DNA from: an uncultured Rhodothermaceae bacterium
GTDB taxonomy: Bacteria; Bacteroidota; Rhodothermia; Rhodothermales; Salinibacteraceae
Direction of reading: 5' to 3'
NCBI GenBank assembly: GCA_913056335.1
Contig: CAJXLX010000001.1
Location: 1 to 64,000 of the forward strand
DNA: 64,000 bases
A program made the translations under genes and the position numbers. Position 1 is the first letter of the stretch; each line of letters starts with the position of its first letter. This document shows positions 1 through 8,585 of the stretch, piece by piece. Below the pieces are notes generated by a model. The model had not been told where the DNA came from. It saw nothing but the letters and a program-made list of their open reading frames with translations, and ran no database searches.

Positions 1-1164
1 GGCGTCGGCGACCGCGTTCGCGCGGCCCTGCGCCCACGCCAGCGCGTCGCCGGAGCCGTCGCCGCCCCACTTGGCGTACTGGATGTTCCCACAGTCGTCC
101 CACTCCTCGTCGGACCACTCCGACGGCGGGCCGTCCGCGGTGACATCCTCCTCGTGGGACGTGAGATAGGCGGCGACCTCCGCGACGACATCCGGGCCGA
201 CCTGATCGTTTCGGATCTGATCGGCGCGACTGTCGCCGACGCCGGTCCCACAGTCCGACCCGAGGCCCTCGTCGGATTTGCTCATGGCCATGTCGGCGGC
301 GTCGGCCATGTACGCGGGCGGCGTTATCTCGCCCGTCTCGTCGCCGACCTCGTACTCGGCACGGTCGCCGTCGACGCGAGCGGCCTGATCCTCTTTGGCC
401 TGCTCCCACGCGCCGCAGATCGCTTCCGCGTCCTCGCGGGACGTATCGGCGTCGTCGGAGATCGCAGCGACGCACGCGTCGAAGTCCTCGAACCGCTCCG
501 GGTCCTCCGGCGGGCCGAGCGGGCGGGCCGTCTCGACGGCGTCACGGACGCGCCGCACCAACCCCTCGCGGTCGGCGCCCGCTTCGACGGCGGCGCGGGC
601 CACCACTTCGGCGTCCTCGTCGCCGGTCGTCGTCCGCGGGTCCGCACCGATCCCGACGATCGACACTTCCATGAGGTCGACCCCGCCCGGAAAGTCCGGG
701 TCGTCCCGCCACCCGATCGACGCGTCCATCGGGATTCCGCGTTTCGCCTGCTCTTTGAGAATCCCGAGCGCCTGCCGATACGAGCCGAGGTCGGGCAGCG
801 TGTTCGGGTCAGGCATCCGCGCCGTCGCGAGGAGCACGTCCGCGCCCTCGCGCTCGTCAATCTCGGCGTCGCTCCAGACACCGAGTTTCTCGAACTGTGA
901 GTAGCGGCCGCCCGTCACGAGGCCGTCGTCGCCGTGACTGGGGAACACGCCGATCTGTCGGTCGCGGATCTGTGCGGCCATGCCGCGTAACTCCTCGCGG
1001 GTGAGCGGGTCGTCGCCCTCGTTGCGGACCTCGCCGAGCGACGCGACGGGCAGCCGCACCTCAAAGGTGTCGTCGCTGTCGTCGTCCGGCTCGCGGACGC
1101 GCATCGCGTCGCCGGTCGCGCGGTGGCGCGAGCGATACACCGGGCCGTCGGGAGTGTCGGTCAT
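1..1164 (-). CDS. HK97-type prohead protease-like protein of haloarchaeal virus type (3' end outside window)
   Basis: Reading leftward from ATG at 1162-1164, 388 codons stay open to the window edge, so the C-terminus is missing. The protein is very acidic. Residues about 60-180 look like a viral capsid maturation serine protease: FPSHGDDG supplies a candidate catalytic His, PMDASIGW a candidate Ser, followed by the typical DLMEVSIVGIGADP strand. A later stretch around DACVAAISDD...AEAICGAW resembles helical modules seen in haloarchaeal virus and provirus head proteins. In the family such proteases cut scaffold from the major capsid protein during head assembly; that role here is inferred from motifs. 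The style differs from the bacterial genes to the right. It is divergent from the small ribbon-helix-helix gene at 1243. Alternative: a fused protease-scaffold protein. Confidence 0.6.
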   Translation of the reverse strand, partial: MTDTPDGPVYRSRHRATGDAMRVREPDDDSDDTFEVRLPVASLGEVRNEGDDPLTREELRGMAAQIRDRQIGVFPSHGDDGLVTGGRYSQFEKLGVWSDAEIDEREGADVLLATARMPDPNTLPDLGSYRQALGILKEQAKRGIPMDASIGWRDDPDFPGGVDLMEVSIVGIGADPRTTTGDEDAEVVARAAVEAGADREGLVRRVRDAVETARPLGPPEDPERFEDFDACVAAISDDADTSREDAEAICGAWEQAKEDQAARVDGDRAEYEVGDETGEITPPAYMADAADMAMSKSDEGLGSDCGTGVGDSRADQIRNDQVGPDVVAEVAAYLTSHEEDVTADGPPSEWSDEEWDDCGNIQYAKWGGDGSGDALAWAQGRANAVADA

Positions 1165-1212
1165 AGGTCGGGGATCATCGCTCCGTGCGTACGCCTTGCC
1201 GGTGAAAAGGCA

Positions 1213-1218
1213 TATTAC
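1213..1218 (+). promoter_or_regulatory. Possible archaeal TATA-like box
   Basis: An AT-rich TATTAC lies about 27 bases before the ATG at 1243, and no Shine-Dalgarno sequence precedes that ATG. This fits a haloarchaeal leaderless promoter, where the box is 25-30 bases from a transcription start that coincides with the start codon. Weak evidence on its own. Confidence 0.25.
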
Positions 1219-1242
1219 TGGTTACGTACATACGTATGAATC

Positions 1243-1374
1243 ATGGGACGCAAACAGCGCGTGACGTTCTCGCTCGACCCGGATATTGTCGAGCGATTAG
1301 ACGAGCAGGTCGACCACGGCGAGCGGTCCGCCGCGGTTGAAAACGCCCTCGATGATTATCTCTGGGACAAATGA
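1243..1374 (+). CDS. Small ribbon-helix-helix DNA-binding protein, haloarchaeal/viral type
   Basis: A 43-residue protein with the complete ribbon-helix-helix plan: a basic N-terminal beta strand (GRKQRVTFSL), a helix DPDIVERLDEQVD, a turn HGERS, and a second helix AAVENALDDYL. Such proteins dimerise and bind DNA as repressors. The HGERSAAVENAL wording is typical of haloarchaeal and haloviral small regulators. It overlaps the next small gene by ATGA, so the two are probably co-transcribed. Divergent from the protease-like gene, it could regulate that gene, though this is inference from position. Confidence 0.6.
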   Translation: MGRKQRVTFSLDPDIVERLDEQVDHGERSAAVENALDDYLWDK

Positions 1375-1472
1375 GCCGGTTCGATCCGCGGTTCTACTAC
1401 GTCCGTAAGGGTGGCGAGTGGGTGCCGAAAGCCGAGGCGACTACTGACGGCGGGCGCGACCGCGACGAATAG
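1371..1472 (+). CDS. 33-residue hypothetical protein, translationally coupled
   Basis: Starts in the ATGA overlap with the upstream ribbon-helix-helix gene and ends at TAG 1470-1472. The sequence opens MSRFDPRFYYVRKGGEWVP and ends with an acidic/basic tail. No family is recognised. The tight overlap supports it being translated. Its stop codon is almost exactly where bacterial trkA homology begins, so the last bases of this gene mark the edge of the haloarchaeal-like block. Confidence 0.4.
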   Translation: MSRFDPRFYYVRKGGEWVPKAEATTDGGRDRDE

Positions 1473-1507
1473 CTCACCAGTCCTGTTGATTCAGCGGTCG
1501 CAACCAG

Positions 1508-2302
1508 TTGAGCGAGACGCCCGTGCTGCCCGATGGCGACGAACGCATCCAGCCCGATGACCACCTGTTCATTATGACACGTCCGGCTGATGTGTCCACT
1601 GTAACCCGGCTTCTGGGAAAAGAGGACGTGCGCATCCGCCACATTATGATTGCGGGCGGCTCGCGCGTGGGCATGAGCGTGGCCCGGCGCATCGTGGACG
1701 ACTGCCCCGACTGCCAGGTGAAGCTCATCGAGCCCAATGCTGAGCGCGCTGAGCATCTGGCGGCTACCCTGCCCGAGGTGCTTGTGCTGCAGGGCGATAC
1801 CACCGATGTGGAGCTGCTCGTAGAAGAGGGGCTCAAGGATATGGATGCGTTTGTGGCGGTGTCGGAGGAGGAGGAAGCCAATCTCGTTACCTGCCTGATG
1901 GCAAAGGAGTACGGCGTCTACAAAACTGTTGCTCAACTCTCCAAAGCGGCGTACATCCCCATGAGCGAGCAGCTGGGGCTCGATGCTGCCGTGAGCACCA
2001 AGCTCGCCGTATCGCGCGAGGTGCGGCGCTACTTCCGCGGCCAGCATGTGCTCAGCGTGGCCACGGTGTACGGACTGAACGCGGAGATCTTGGAGGCCTA
2101 TGCCTCCCCCAACGCGCCTATTACGCATGCTCCGCTCCGCGAACTCGACCTTCCAGATGGGATGCTCGTGGGAGCGGTCAACCACAACGAGAGCGGCATC
2201 GAGATTGCCACGGGCGATACGCACATCCAGGCCAACGACCGGGTTATCGTCTTTGTGTTACCCACTTCGGCCCAGCACATCGAATCGCTCTTTGGCACGT
2301 AG
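1508..2302 (+). pseudogene. trkA: Trk potassium uptake regulator TrkA, 5'-truncated
   Basis: TrkA is the cytosolic NAD(H)-binding gate of Trk/Ktr potassium channels and is normally about 450 residues with two RCK_N/RCK_C pairs. Only 264 residues are open here, from a TTG codon. They cover the tail of the first RCK_C (IQPDDHLFIMTRP), the second RCK_N (HIMIAGGSRVGMSVARRI) and the second RCK_C. In the neighbouring frame, 1474-1506 reads VLLIQRSQ, which also looks like RCK_C sequence. Homology therefore probably starts near 1474 with a one-base frame change, and everything upstream is lost. No ribosome-binding site precedes the TTG. trkH follows 57 bases later. It is either cut by the join to the archaeal-virus-like block or interrupted in the organism. 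Confidence 0.8.
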
Positions 2303-2359
2303 CGGGGCATCAACACGCGCAGCCCTCGTCCTCTCTTGCTCGCCGCTCCCTACTCTGCC

Positions 2360-3880
2360 ATGACCATACACTGGATTGCCATTGCCCGCACATTTGGCGG
2401 ACTGCTGCTCTTTGCCGGTGCCGCATTGCTTGCGCCTGCTGGGGTGGCGCTCGGATATGGCGAAGCCGCATGGTGGAGCTTCGGAGGGACCGCGCTGGGC
2501 ACGCTGGCCACAGGCAGCGCCCTGTGGTTCGGACTGGGGGGCGTAGCGCCGCAGGACAAAGACCTCGGCATCCGCGAGGGGTTCGTCATCGTAGCGCTGT
2601 CGTGGGTGGTGCTCTCGCTTGTCGGTGCGCTTCCGTTTGTGATTAGCGGTGTGCTCCCCACCTACACCGACGCGTTCTTCGAGACCATGAGCGGCTTTAC
2701 CACCACCGGCGCTACCATCTTTGGCGGCGGAGGCAACATGGATATTGAGGCCATGCCACGGGCCTTCCTCTTCTGGCGCAGCCTAACGCACTGGATTGGC
2801 GGCATGGGCATCATTCTGCTTACGCTGGCGATCCTGCCCATTTTGGGGGTCGGCGGCTTTCAGCTCTACCGCGCCGAAGTGCCCGGCCCCTCAGCCGACA
2901 AGCTGACGCCGCGCGTTCGCGAAACCGCCCGCCGCCTATGGCTCGTGTACGTGGGCATTACCGCGGTGCAGGTGCTCTTCCTTCTGCCTGCTATGAGCGG
3001 GTTCGACGCCGTCAACCACGCCTTTGCCACGATGGCCACCGGCGGCTTCTCCACCAAAAACGGCTCGGTGGCCGACTTCGACTCCGCTTACGTTGACAGC
3101 GTCATCACGCTGTTTATGATCCTGGCAGGGATGAACTTTGCCTTGCACTACCGCATGCTGCGCGGCAAGGCCATCACTGTCTGGCGGGATACGGAGCTGC
3201 GCGTCTACCTCGGCATTATTGCCGGGGCGACCGTGCTGCTCATCGCATCCACCTGGACCGCGTCGGGCGCGGGGCTCCCCGTCGCTTCCGAGGCCCAGAC
3301 CAGCTTCGCAGGCTACGAATCGCTGGGCGAGGCGCTGCGATACGGCGTGTTTCAGGCGGTGGCCATCATTACTTCGACTGGGTTTGGCACCGCCGACTAC
3401 GAGCTGTGGCCGCCGTTGGCTGTAGGCGTTGTCTTCCTCCTCTTCTTCTGCGGCGGTATGGCGGGCTCCACGGGCGGCGGGGTAAAAGTGATGCGCCATG
3501 TGGTGCTGGCCAAAAACGCCCTGAGCGAATTTAAGCAGCTGGTGCATCCGCGTGCGGTGCTGCGCACGCATCTCAACGGACAGCCCATTGCCCCTGCCGT
3601 GCTGCGCAACGTGCTGCTCTTCGTGGTGCTGTATGTGCTGCTGCTGTTCCTGGGCACGCTGGCGCTGGCCGCGCTGGGCCAGGATCTCTGGACCGCGTTC
3701 GGCGCGGCCCTCTCGTGTGTGGGCAACATCGGACCAGGCTGGGGCACGGTAGGTCCTACCGAAAACTACGCGCACCTGCCTGCCCTGAGCAAATGGATCC
3801 TCTCGTTCCTGATGATGGCCGGGCGCCTCGAAATCATCACGGTGCTCATCGTCTTCACCCCGGCGTTCTGGCGGCGGTAA
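2360..3880 (+). CDS. trkH: Trk-type potassium transporter, membrane subunit
   Basis: A 506-residue inner-membrane protein of the TrkH/KtrB superfamily, which imports K+ through four pore-loop repeats. Filter-like loops are visible: SGFTTTGATIF near residue 113, ATMATGGFSTKNG near 225, ITSTGFGTADYE near 340 and GNIGPGWGTVGPT near 455. The TrkH hallmark HWIGGMGII precedes the first of the later helices. The start at 2360 was chosen over a longer frame because it leads directly into the first hydrophobic helix. It lies directly behind trkA, forming the usual K+ uptake pair used by salt-in halophiles. Length is normal for the family (about 480-510). Confidence 0.93.
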   Translation: MTIHWIAIARTFGGLLLFAGAALLAPAGVALGYGEAAWWSFGGTALGTLATGSALWFGLGGVAPQDKDLGIREGFVIVALSWVVLSLVGALPFVISGVLPTYTDAFFETMSGFTTTGATIFGGGGNMDIEAMPRAFLFWRSLTHWIGGMGIILLTLAILPILGVGGFQLYRAEVPGPSADKLTPRVRETARRLWLVYVGITAVQVLFLLPAMSGFDAVNHAFATMATGGFSTKNGSVADFDSAYVDSVITLFMILAGMNFALHYRMLRGKAITVWRDTELRVYLGIIAGATVLLIASTWTASGAGLPVASEAQTSFAGYESLGEALRYGVFQAVAIITSTGFGTADYELWPPLAVGVVFLLFFCGGMAGSTGGGVKVMRHVVLAKNALSEFKQLVHPRAVLRTHLNGQPIAPAVLRNVLLFVVLYVLLLFLGTLALAALGQDLWTAFGAALSCVGNIGPGWGTVGPTENYAHLPALSKWILSFLMMAGRLEIITVLIVFTPAFWRR

Positions 3881-3965
3881 CAGGGCGAAATATCGTGGAC
3901 AGAGGATGGAAAATAGATGGCATTGCGCAAGATATGCCCCCAATCGATCCCTCCAGTCCGTCATC

Positions 3966-4110
3966 CTGAACTTGGTACGTGTTTAGCGTGGTTCAATAAC
4001 CGCCCGGGGATCGCTCGCATCCCCGGCGATCTTTGGGATGAATGCTATGGGCACCGCTTGCCTCACGCGTGATGGTACGCTAAACAGATACTGAACTTGA
4101 TTCAGGATTC
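3966..4110. repeat. Dispersed inverted repeat (CATCCTGAAC...GATTCAGGATT type) interrupted by an insertion
   Basis: If 3975-4091 is removed, the flanks join into a sequence beginning CATCCTGAACTTG and continuing ATTCAGGATTCAG, a short imperfect palindrome of a type common as dispersed repeats in bacterial intergenic DNA. The insertion splits it in the middle. No gene was found between 3881 and 4151. Confidence 0.5.
3975..4091. mobile_element. MITE-like 117-bp element with terminal inverted repeats and 8-bp target duplication
   Basis: The left end GTACGTGTTTAGCGT and the reverse complement of the right end, GTATCTGTTTAGCGT, match at 13 of 15 positions. The element is flanked by TGAACTTG at 3967-3974 and again at 4092-4099, an 8-bp target-site duplication. 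It is too short to code for a transposase, so it would be mobilised in trans. The interior contains a GC-rich hairpin, CCGGGGATCG...CATCCCCGG, at about 4004-4027. Removing it restores the older palindromic repeat. Confidence 0.7.
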
Positions 4111-4151
4111 AGCACATGCGAACCTGATCCGGAGACGAGCGCAGCCAACGC

Positions 4152-4730
4152 ATGCAGCAATCCATTCACGGCCTGAAACCCGCATTCCTACGTTTGGTAC
4201 AGGAAACATCCAACATCTGTGTCTCCCGATGTGGCTTCGTGGCGAACGCATCCCCCCGCTACCGGCTTGGCGTAGCATTTGTCCTGGTTGCTCTGTTGAT
4301 GAGCAGTCTGGCGCCTATGGTGCAGCGCGTCTGTGCGCAGATGAGTACGACGCATGCCCAGCACATGGACGCCGCGGCGCCCTGCTGCCATGCAGAACAC
4401 GCGGGCGCACACCACGATGGGGCTGCACCATGCCCCGAATCGACCGATCGGGATTCGGAGCCCAACTGCGAAGACCGCACCCGCGGCGCATCTCCCAACG
4501 CCACGCTTGGCACAGATCAGTGCTGCGACCTGCACCTTGATCAGCATAGCGCCGAGGCCACAGCGCCCCGCACGGTGCTCGTACCGGTGCTTCTCAGCGC
4601 ATTGGCCCCGGTCTCTGCTGTCGCGATCGATGTGCCCCCAGAGCGCCGCACGCGTGCCCTGTCGTCGCGCGGGCCCCCTCGCGCTGCTGCCCTCCCGCTC
4701 TTCCTGCACCACGCTGCACTTCTCCGCTAA
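4152..4730 (+). CDS. Cys/His-rich exported hypothetical protein upstream of copper efflux genes
   Basis: A 192-residue protein with a hydrophobic segment at about residues 37-54 (LGVAFVLVALLMSSLAP), which could be a late signal peptide or a membrane anchor. After it come paired Cys and His residues: CCHAEHAGAHHD, PNCED and QCCDLHLDQHS. This composition suggests binding of soft metals such as copper or silver. It sits 122 bases before cusA in the same direction and probably belongs to the same transcription unit. No named family is recognised; small unnamed proteins of this kind often head CusCBA-type operons in Bacteroidota. The start is uncertain because several Met codons precede the hydrophobic segment. 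Confidence 0.55.
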   Translation: MQQSIHGLKPAFLRLVQETSNICVSRCGFVANASPRYRLGVAFVLVALLMSSLAPMVQRVCAQMSTTHAQHMDAAAPCCHAEHAGAHHDGAAPCPESTDRDSEPNCEDRTRGASPNATLGTDQCCDLHLDQHSAEATAPRTVLVPVLLSALAPVSAVAIDVPPERRTRALSSRGPPRAAALPLFLHHAALLR

Positions 4731-4852
4731 TCTGTCGTCGTGGATCGCCTCGCTTCTTCGCTGAAGCGGAGCATCCACCGGGCGCGATGCCGTCTGCATC
4801 CGCCTGAACCGAGCCTTCTCCTGCCCTCCGTAGCTCGTTTGACGACGGTTCT

Positions 4853-7800
4853 ATGTCTTTTGTCGATCGCATCATTGCGTTTTTTCTGGATAACATGCTC
4901 ATTGCCGCTTTGCTGCTGCTCGCGCTGGTGGGATGGGGCGTGGCGACGGCGCCGTTTGATTGGGACATCGACCTGCTGCCGCGCGATCCGGTGCCGGTAG
5001 ATGCCATCCCCGACATTGGCGCGAACCAGCAGATTGTGTTCACCGAATGGCCGGGGCGCTCGCCGCAGGACATTGACGACCAGGTCACGTATCCGCTGAC
5101 GACCGAGCTGCTCGCGCTGCCGGGCGTGGAGGCGGTGCGCTCCAGCTCCATGTTCGGCTTCTCGATGATCAACATCATCTTTGAGGATGACATTGCGTTC
5201 TACTGGAGCCGCACGCGCATCCTCGAAACCCTGAACGCGCTGCCGCCCGGCACGCTGCCCGACGGCGTGCAGCCCCAGCTTGGACCCGATGCCACCGCGC
5301 TCGGGCAGATCTTCTGGTACACGCTCGAAGGCCGCGACAGGGACGGGAATCCGACCGGTGGGTGGGATCCGCACGAACTGCGCAGCATCCAGGACTTCCA
5401 GGTCAAGTATGCCCTTTCGTCTGCGACGGGCGTGGCTGAGGTCGCCAGCATTGGGGGCTACGTGCAGGAATATCAGGTCGATATCGACCCCGTGGCGATG
5501 CGCGAGAGCAAGGTGTCGGTGACAGACATCGCATCCGCCGTACGCCAGAGCAACCGCGATGTGGGCGCACGCACAATCGAGATGAACCGCGCCGAGTATG
5601 TGGTGCGCGGGCGCGGACAGATTGCGTCGATCGCTGACATTGAGCAGAGCGTGGTGGATGTGCGCGATGACAACACGCCCATTCGGATTCAGGATGTGGC
5701 GCGCGTGTCGCTGGGGCCGGCACAGCGGCGCGGCATGCTCGACAAGGGCGGCACCGAAGCCGTGGGGGGCGTGGCGGTAGCGCGCTACGGCGAGAATCCG
5801 CTGGCGGTGATCGAGCACGTCAAAGCTAAAATCGCCGAAATCGCACCCGGCCTCCCCAGCAAAACCCTGGCCGACGGCACCACCTCGCAGGTGAGCGTGG
5901 TGCCGTTCTACGACCGGGCGGGCCTGATCTACGAAACGTTGGGCACGCTCGAAGACGCGCTCTCGCTGCAGATCCTGATCACCATCATCGTGATTATGAT
6001 CATGGTGATGCATCTACGCGCCTCGTTGATCGTGTCGGCGCTGCTGCCCGTGGCTGTGCTCGTGGCGTTCATCCTGATGCGCTACGTGGGCGTGGATGCC
6101 AACGTCGTGGCACTCGCGGGCATTGCGATCTCCATCGGGACGGTCGTGGACATGGGTATCATCATGACCGAAAACATGCTCACGCATCTCGACGAGGCTC
6201 CCCCCAACAAATCGCGCCGCGACGTGATCTTTGAAGCCGCAAGCGAGGTGAGTCCCGCCGTCATTACTGCGCTGGCTACCACCATCGTCAGCTTCCTGCC
6301 CGTGTTCATGCTACAGGCCGAGGAGGGGCGCCTCTTCGGACCGCTGGCCTGGACGAAAACCTTTGTGCTGCTGGCCGCTCTCGTCATCACGCTGGCGCTC
6401 ATTCCGCCGTTTGCGCACTGGCTCTTTACGCGCACGATGGGCCGCCGCTGGGTCCGCACCGTGGGCAACGGCGCGCTCGTGGGGGGCGGCGGCGTGCTGT
6501 GGGTGTGGATGCCGTGGGCCGGATTCGTGCTGGTGGGACTGGGCGCGCTGGGGCTGGCGGTGCGCTTTGCCGACCGGCAATCGTGGGTGGATCCGAAGCG
6601 CCTGCGCACATGGCAGCCGTATATCGCAGTTGGCATCATCGTGCTCGGGCTCGGGTGGCTGCTGGCGGATGTATGGCTTCCGCTCGGACCCGACAATCCA
6701 CGCATCGCAAACCTTCTCTTTGTGATTGGAGCCGTGGGCGGCGTGCTGGGCGTGTTTCTGCTCTTTCAGCGCTATTACGAGCGCCTGATGCGCGTTTTCA
6801 TCGCTCGCAAGGCGCTCTTCTTGAGCATCCCGTTGCTCCTGCTTGTGGCCGCCGTCTTCAGCGCACAGACGCTCAACCGCGAGTTTATGCCCACGCTCGA
6901 CGAGGGCTCGTTCCTGCTGATGCCCACCGCTATGCCGCACGCCGGCACCGAAGAAGCCATCGACCAGATGCGCGCTATGGACATGCGCGTGAGCAGTATC
7001 CCCGAGGTGGACATGGTCGTGGGCAAAGCCGGGCGCGCCGAGTCGGCCCTCGACCCCGCGCCGCTTTCGATGTTCGAAACCGTGATTCAGTACAAAAGCG
7101 AGTACCGCACCAATGCCGACGGCCAGCGTGTGCGGTTTCGGGTGGATGACGAAGGCACCTTCGTACGCGATAGCACCGATGCGCTCATCCCCGACCCCGA
7201 CGGGCGCTACTATCGGCAGTGGCGCGACGGCATCCAGTCGAAAGACGACATCTGGGAGGAGATCGTGCAGGCCGCCAACCTGCCGGGGCTGACCTCGGCC
7301 CCGCGCCTGCAGCCCATCGAAACGCGCCTCACCATGCTGCAAACCGGTATGCGCGCGCCCATCGGCTTTCAGGTGTTCGGGCCCGACCTCGACACCATCG
7401 ACGACGTCTCCGTGGCCCTCGAAGATGTGATCCGCAGCGCCGACGGCGTACGCTCAGGATCCGTCTTTGCGGATCGCGTGGCCGGCAAGCCGTACTTAGA
7501 GCTGGACATCGACCGCGCGGCCATTGCCCGACACGGCCTCACCATCGACGATGTACAGGAGGTCATCCGCATCGCCATTGGCGGGGCACCGCTCACCACC
7601 ACCGTTGAGGGGCGCGAGCGCTATCCGGTGCGGGTGCGCTACGCCCGCGAGGCCCGCAGCACGCCCGAGCAGATCGAGCGCATCCTGGTGCCCACGCCCA
7701 CCGGCGCGCAGATCCCGCTGGGCCAGCTGGTGGATCTGGCGTATGTCGAAGGCCCCATGACCATCCGCAGCGAAGACACCTTCCTCGTCAACTACGTGAC

Positions 7801-8536
7801 GTTCGACGCCGCCGATGGGGCGTCCAGCATCGAGGCTGCCACCAACGCACGTGCTGCGGTCGAGGCTGCCATTGACCGTGGCGATCTGGAGATGCCCTCG
7901 GGTGTGACGTACCGCCTGGCCGGCGAGTTTGAGGACCAGCAGCGCGCGACCAACCGGCTCGCGCTCATTGTGCCGATTACGCTGCTGCTCATCTTCCTGC
8001 TTATCTACGTCCAGTTTCGGTCTACAACGACTGCGTTTATCATCCTATCAGGCATCGTGCTGGCATGGAGCGGCGGGTTTGTGCTGCTCTGGCTCTACGG
8101 GCAGAGCTGGTTCCTGAACGTCAGTGTGCTCGGCACCAACCTGCAAGCGCTCTTTCAGGTCGACCCGATCAACGTGAGCGTGGCCGTGTGGGTCGGCTTT
8201 CTGGCGCTCTTCGGCATTGCCGTGGATAACAGCGTGGTGCTGGCCACCTATCTGCATCAGCTCTTCGAGCGCAACGCCCCGCAGTCGGTCGCGGCCATTC
8301 GCACCACCGCCGTTGAGGCCGGCATGCGCCGCGTGCGCCCCTGCCTCATGACCACCGCCACTACGCTGCTGGCGCTGCTGCCCATCTTGACGACCCCCGG
8401 CAAAGGCGGCGCGATTATGGTGCCCATGGCCGTGCCCATCTTCGGCGGTATGCTCGTGCAGGTGCTCTCGCTCTTCCTCGTGCCTGTGCTCTACGCGCTC
8501 TGGAAAGAGTGGACGATAGACCCAACCGCCGCATGA
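4853..8536 (+). CDS. cusA: Copper/silver efflux RND transporter, inner-membrane pump (CusA/CzcA family)
   Basis: A 1,227-residue heavy-metal-efflux RND pump that expels Cu+/Ag+ or divalent metals using the proton gradient, working with the CusC and CusB homologues directly downstream. Visible are the first helix (residues 11-32), the porter opening with GRSPQDIDDQVTYPLTT, the TM4 segment AISIGTVVDMGIIMTENML near 425-443 with a conserved Asp, FMPTLDEGSF near 677, and the C-terminal GIAVDNSVVLATY near 1121. Length exceeds the usual 1,040-1,050 because about 110 residues (about 530-640) insert three or four extra hydrophobic helices after TM6. Long CusA variants of this kind occur in Bacteroidota. 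Copper/silver rather than zinc specificity is inferred from the CusB partner with a YHS-like metal-binding site. Confidence 0.92.
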   Translation: MSFVDRIIAFFLDNMLIAALLLLALVGWGVATAPFDWDIDLLPRDPVPVDAIPDIGANQQIVFTEWPGRSPQDIDDQVTYPLTTELLALPGVEAVRSSSMFGFSMINIIFEDDIAFYWSRTRILETLNALPPGTLPDGVQPQLGPDATALGQIFWYTLEGRDRDGNPTGGWDPHELRSIQDFQVKYALSSATGVAEVASIGGYVQEYQVDIDPVAMRESKVSVTDIASAVRQSNRDVGARTIEMNRAEYVVRGRGQIASIADIEQSVVDVRDDNTPIRIQDVARVSLGPAQRRGMLDKGGTEAVGGVAVARYGENPLAVIEHVKAKIAEIAPGLPSKTLADGTTSQVSVVPFYDRAGLIYETLGTLEDALSLQILITIIVIMIMVMHLRASLIVSALLPVAVLVAFILMRYVGVDANVVALAGIAISIGTVVDMGIIMTENMLTHLDEAPPNKSRRDVIFEAASEVSPAVITALATTIVSFLPVFMLQAEEGRLFGPLAWTKTFVLLAALVITLALIPPFAHWLFTRTMGRRWVRTVGNGALVGGGGVLWVWMPWAGFVLVGLGALGLAVRFADRQSWVDPKRLRTWQPYIAVGIIVLGLGWLLADVWLPLGPDNPRIANLLFVIGAVGGVLGVFLLFQRYYERLMRVFIARKALFLSIPLLLLVAAVFSAQTLNREFMPTLDEGSFLLMPTAMPHAGTEEAIDQMRAMDMRVSSIPEVDMVVGKAGRAESALDPAPLSMFETVIQYKSEYRTNADGQRVRFRVDDEGTFVRDSTDALIPDPDGRYYRQWRDGIQSKDDIWEEIVQAANLPGLTSAPRLQPIETRLTMLQTGMRAPIGFQVFGPDLDTIDDVSVALEDVIRSADGVRSGSVFADRVAGKPYLELDIDRAAIARHGLTIDDVQEVIRIAIGGAPLTTTVEGRERYPVRVRYAREARSTPEQIERILVPTPTGAQIPLGQLVDLAYVEGPMTIRSEDTFLVNYVTFDAADGASSIEAATNARAAVEAAIDRGDLEMPSGVTYRLAGEFEDQQRATNRLALIVPITLLLIFLLIYVQFRSTTTAFIILSGIVLAWSGGFVLLWLYGQSWFLNVSVLGTNLQALFQVDPINVSVAVWVGFLALFGIAVDNSVVLATYLHQLFERNAPQSVAAIRTTAVEAGMRRVRPCLMTTATTLLALLPILTTPGKGGAIMVPMAVPIFGGMLVQVLSLFLVPVLYALWKEWTIDPTAA

Positions 8537-8585
8537 TGCCCCACGCGCATTTTCCACAGGCCTCCCACCGCTATCATTACAGTTC

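Noticed and set aside
324-904. Open frames within the first kilobase on either strand other than the protease-like gene
   Set aside because: Codon pattern and repeated Arg/Ser/Thr composition are those of out-of-frame reading of the 388-codon protease-like frame.
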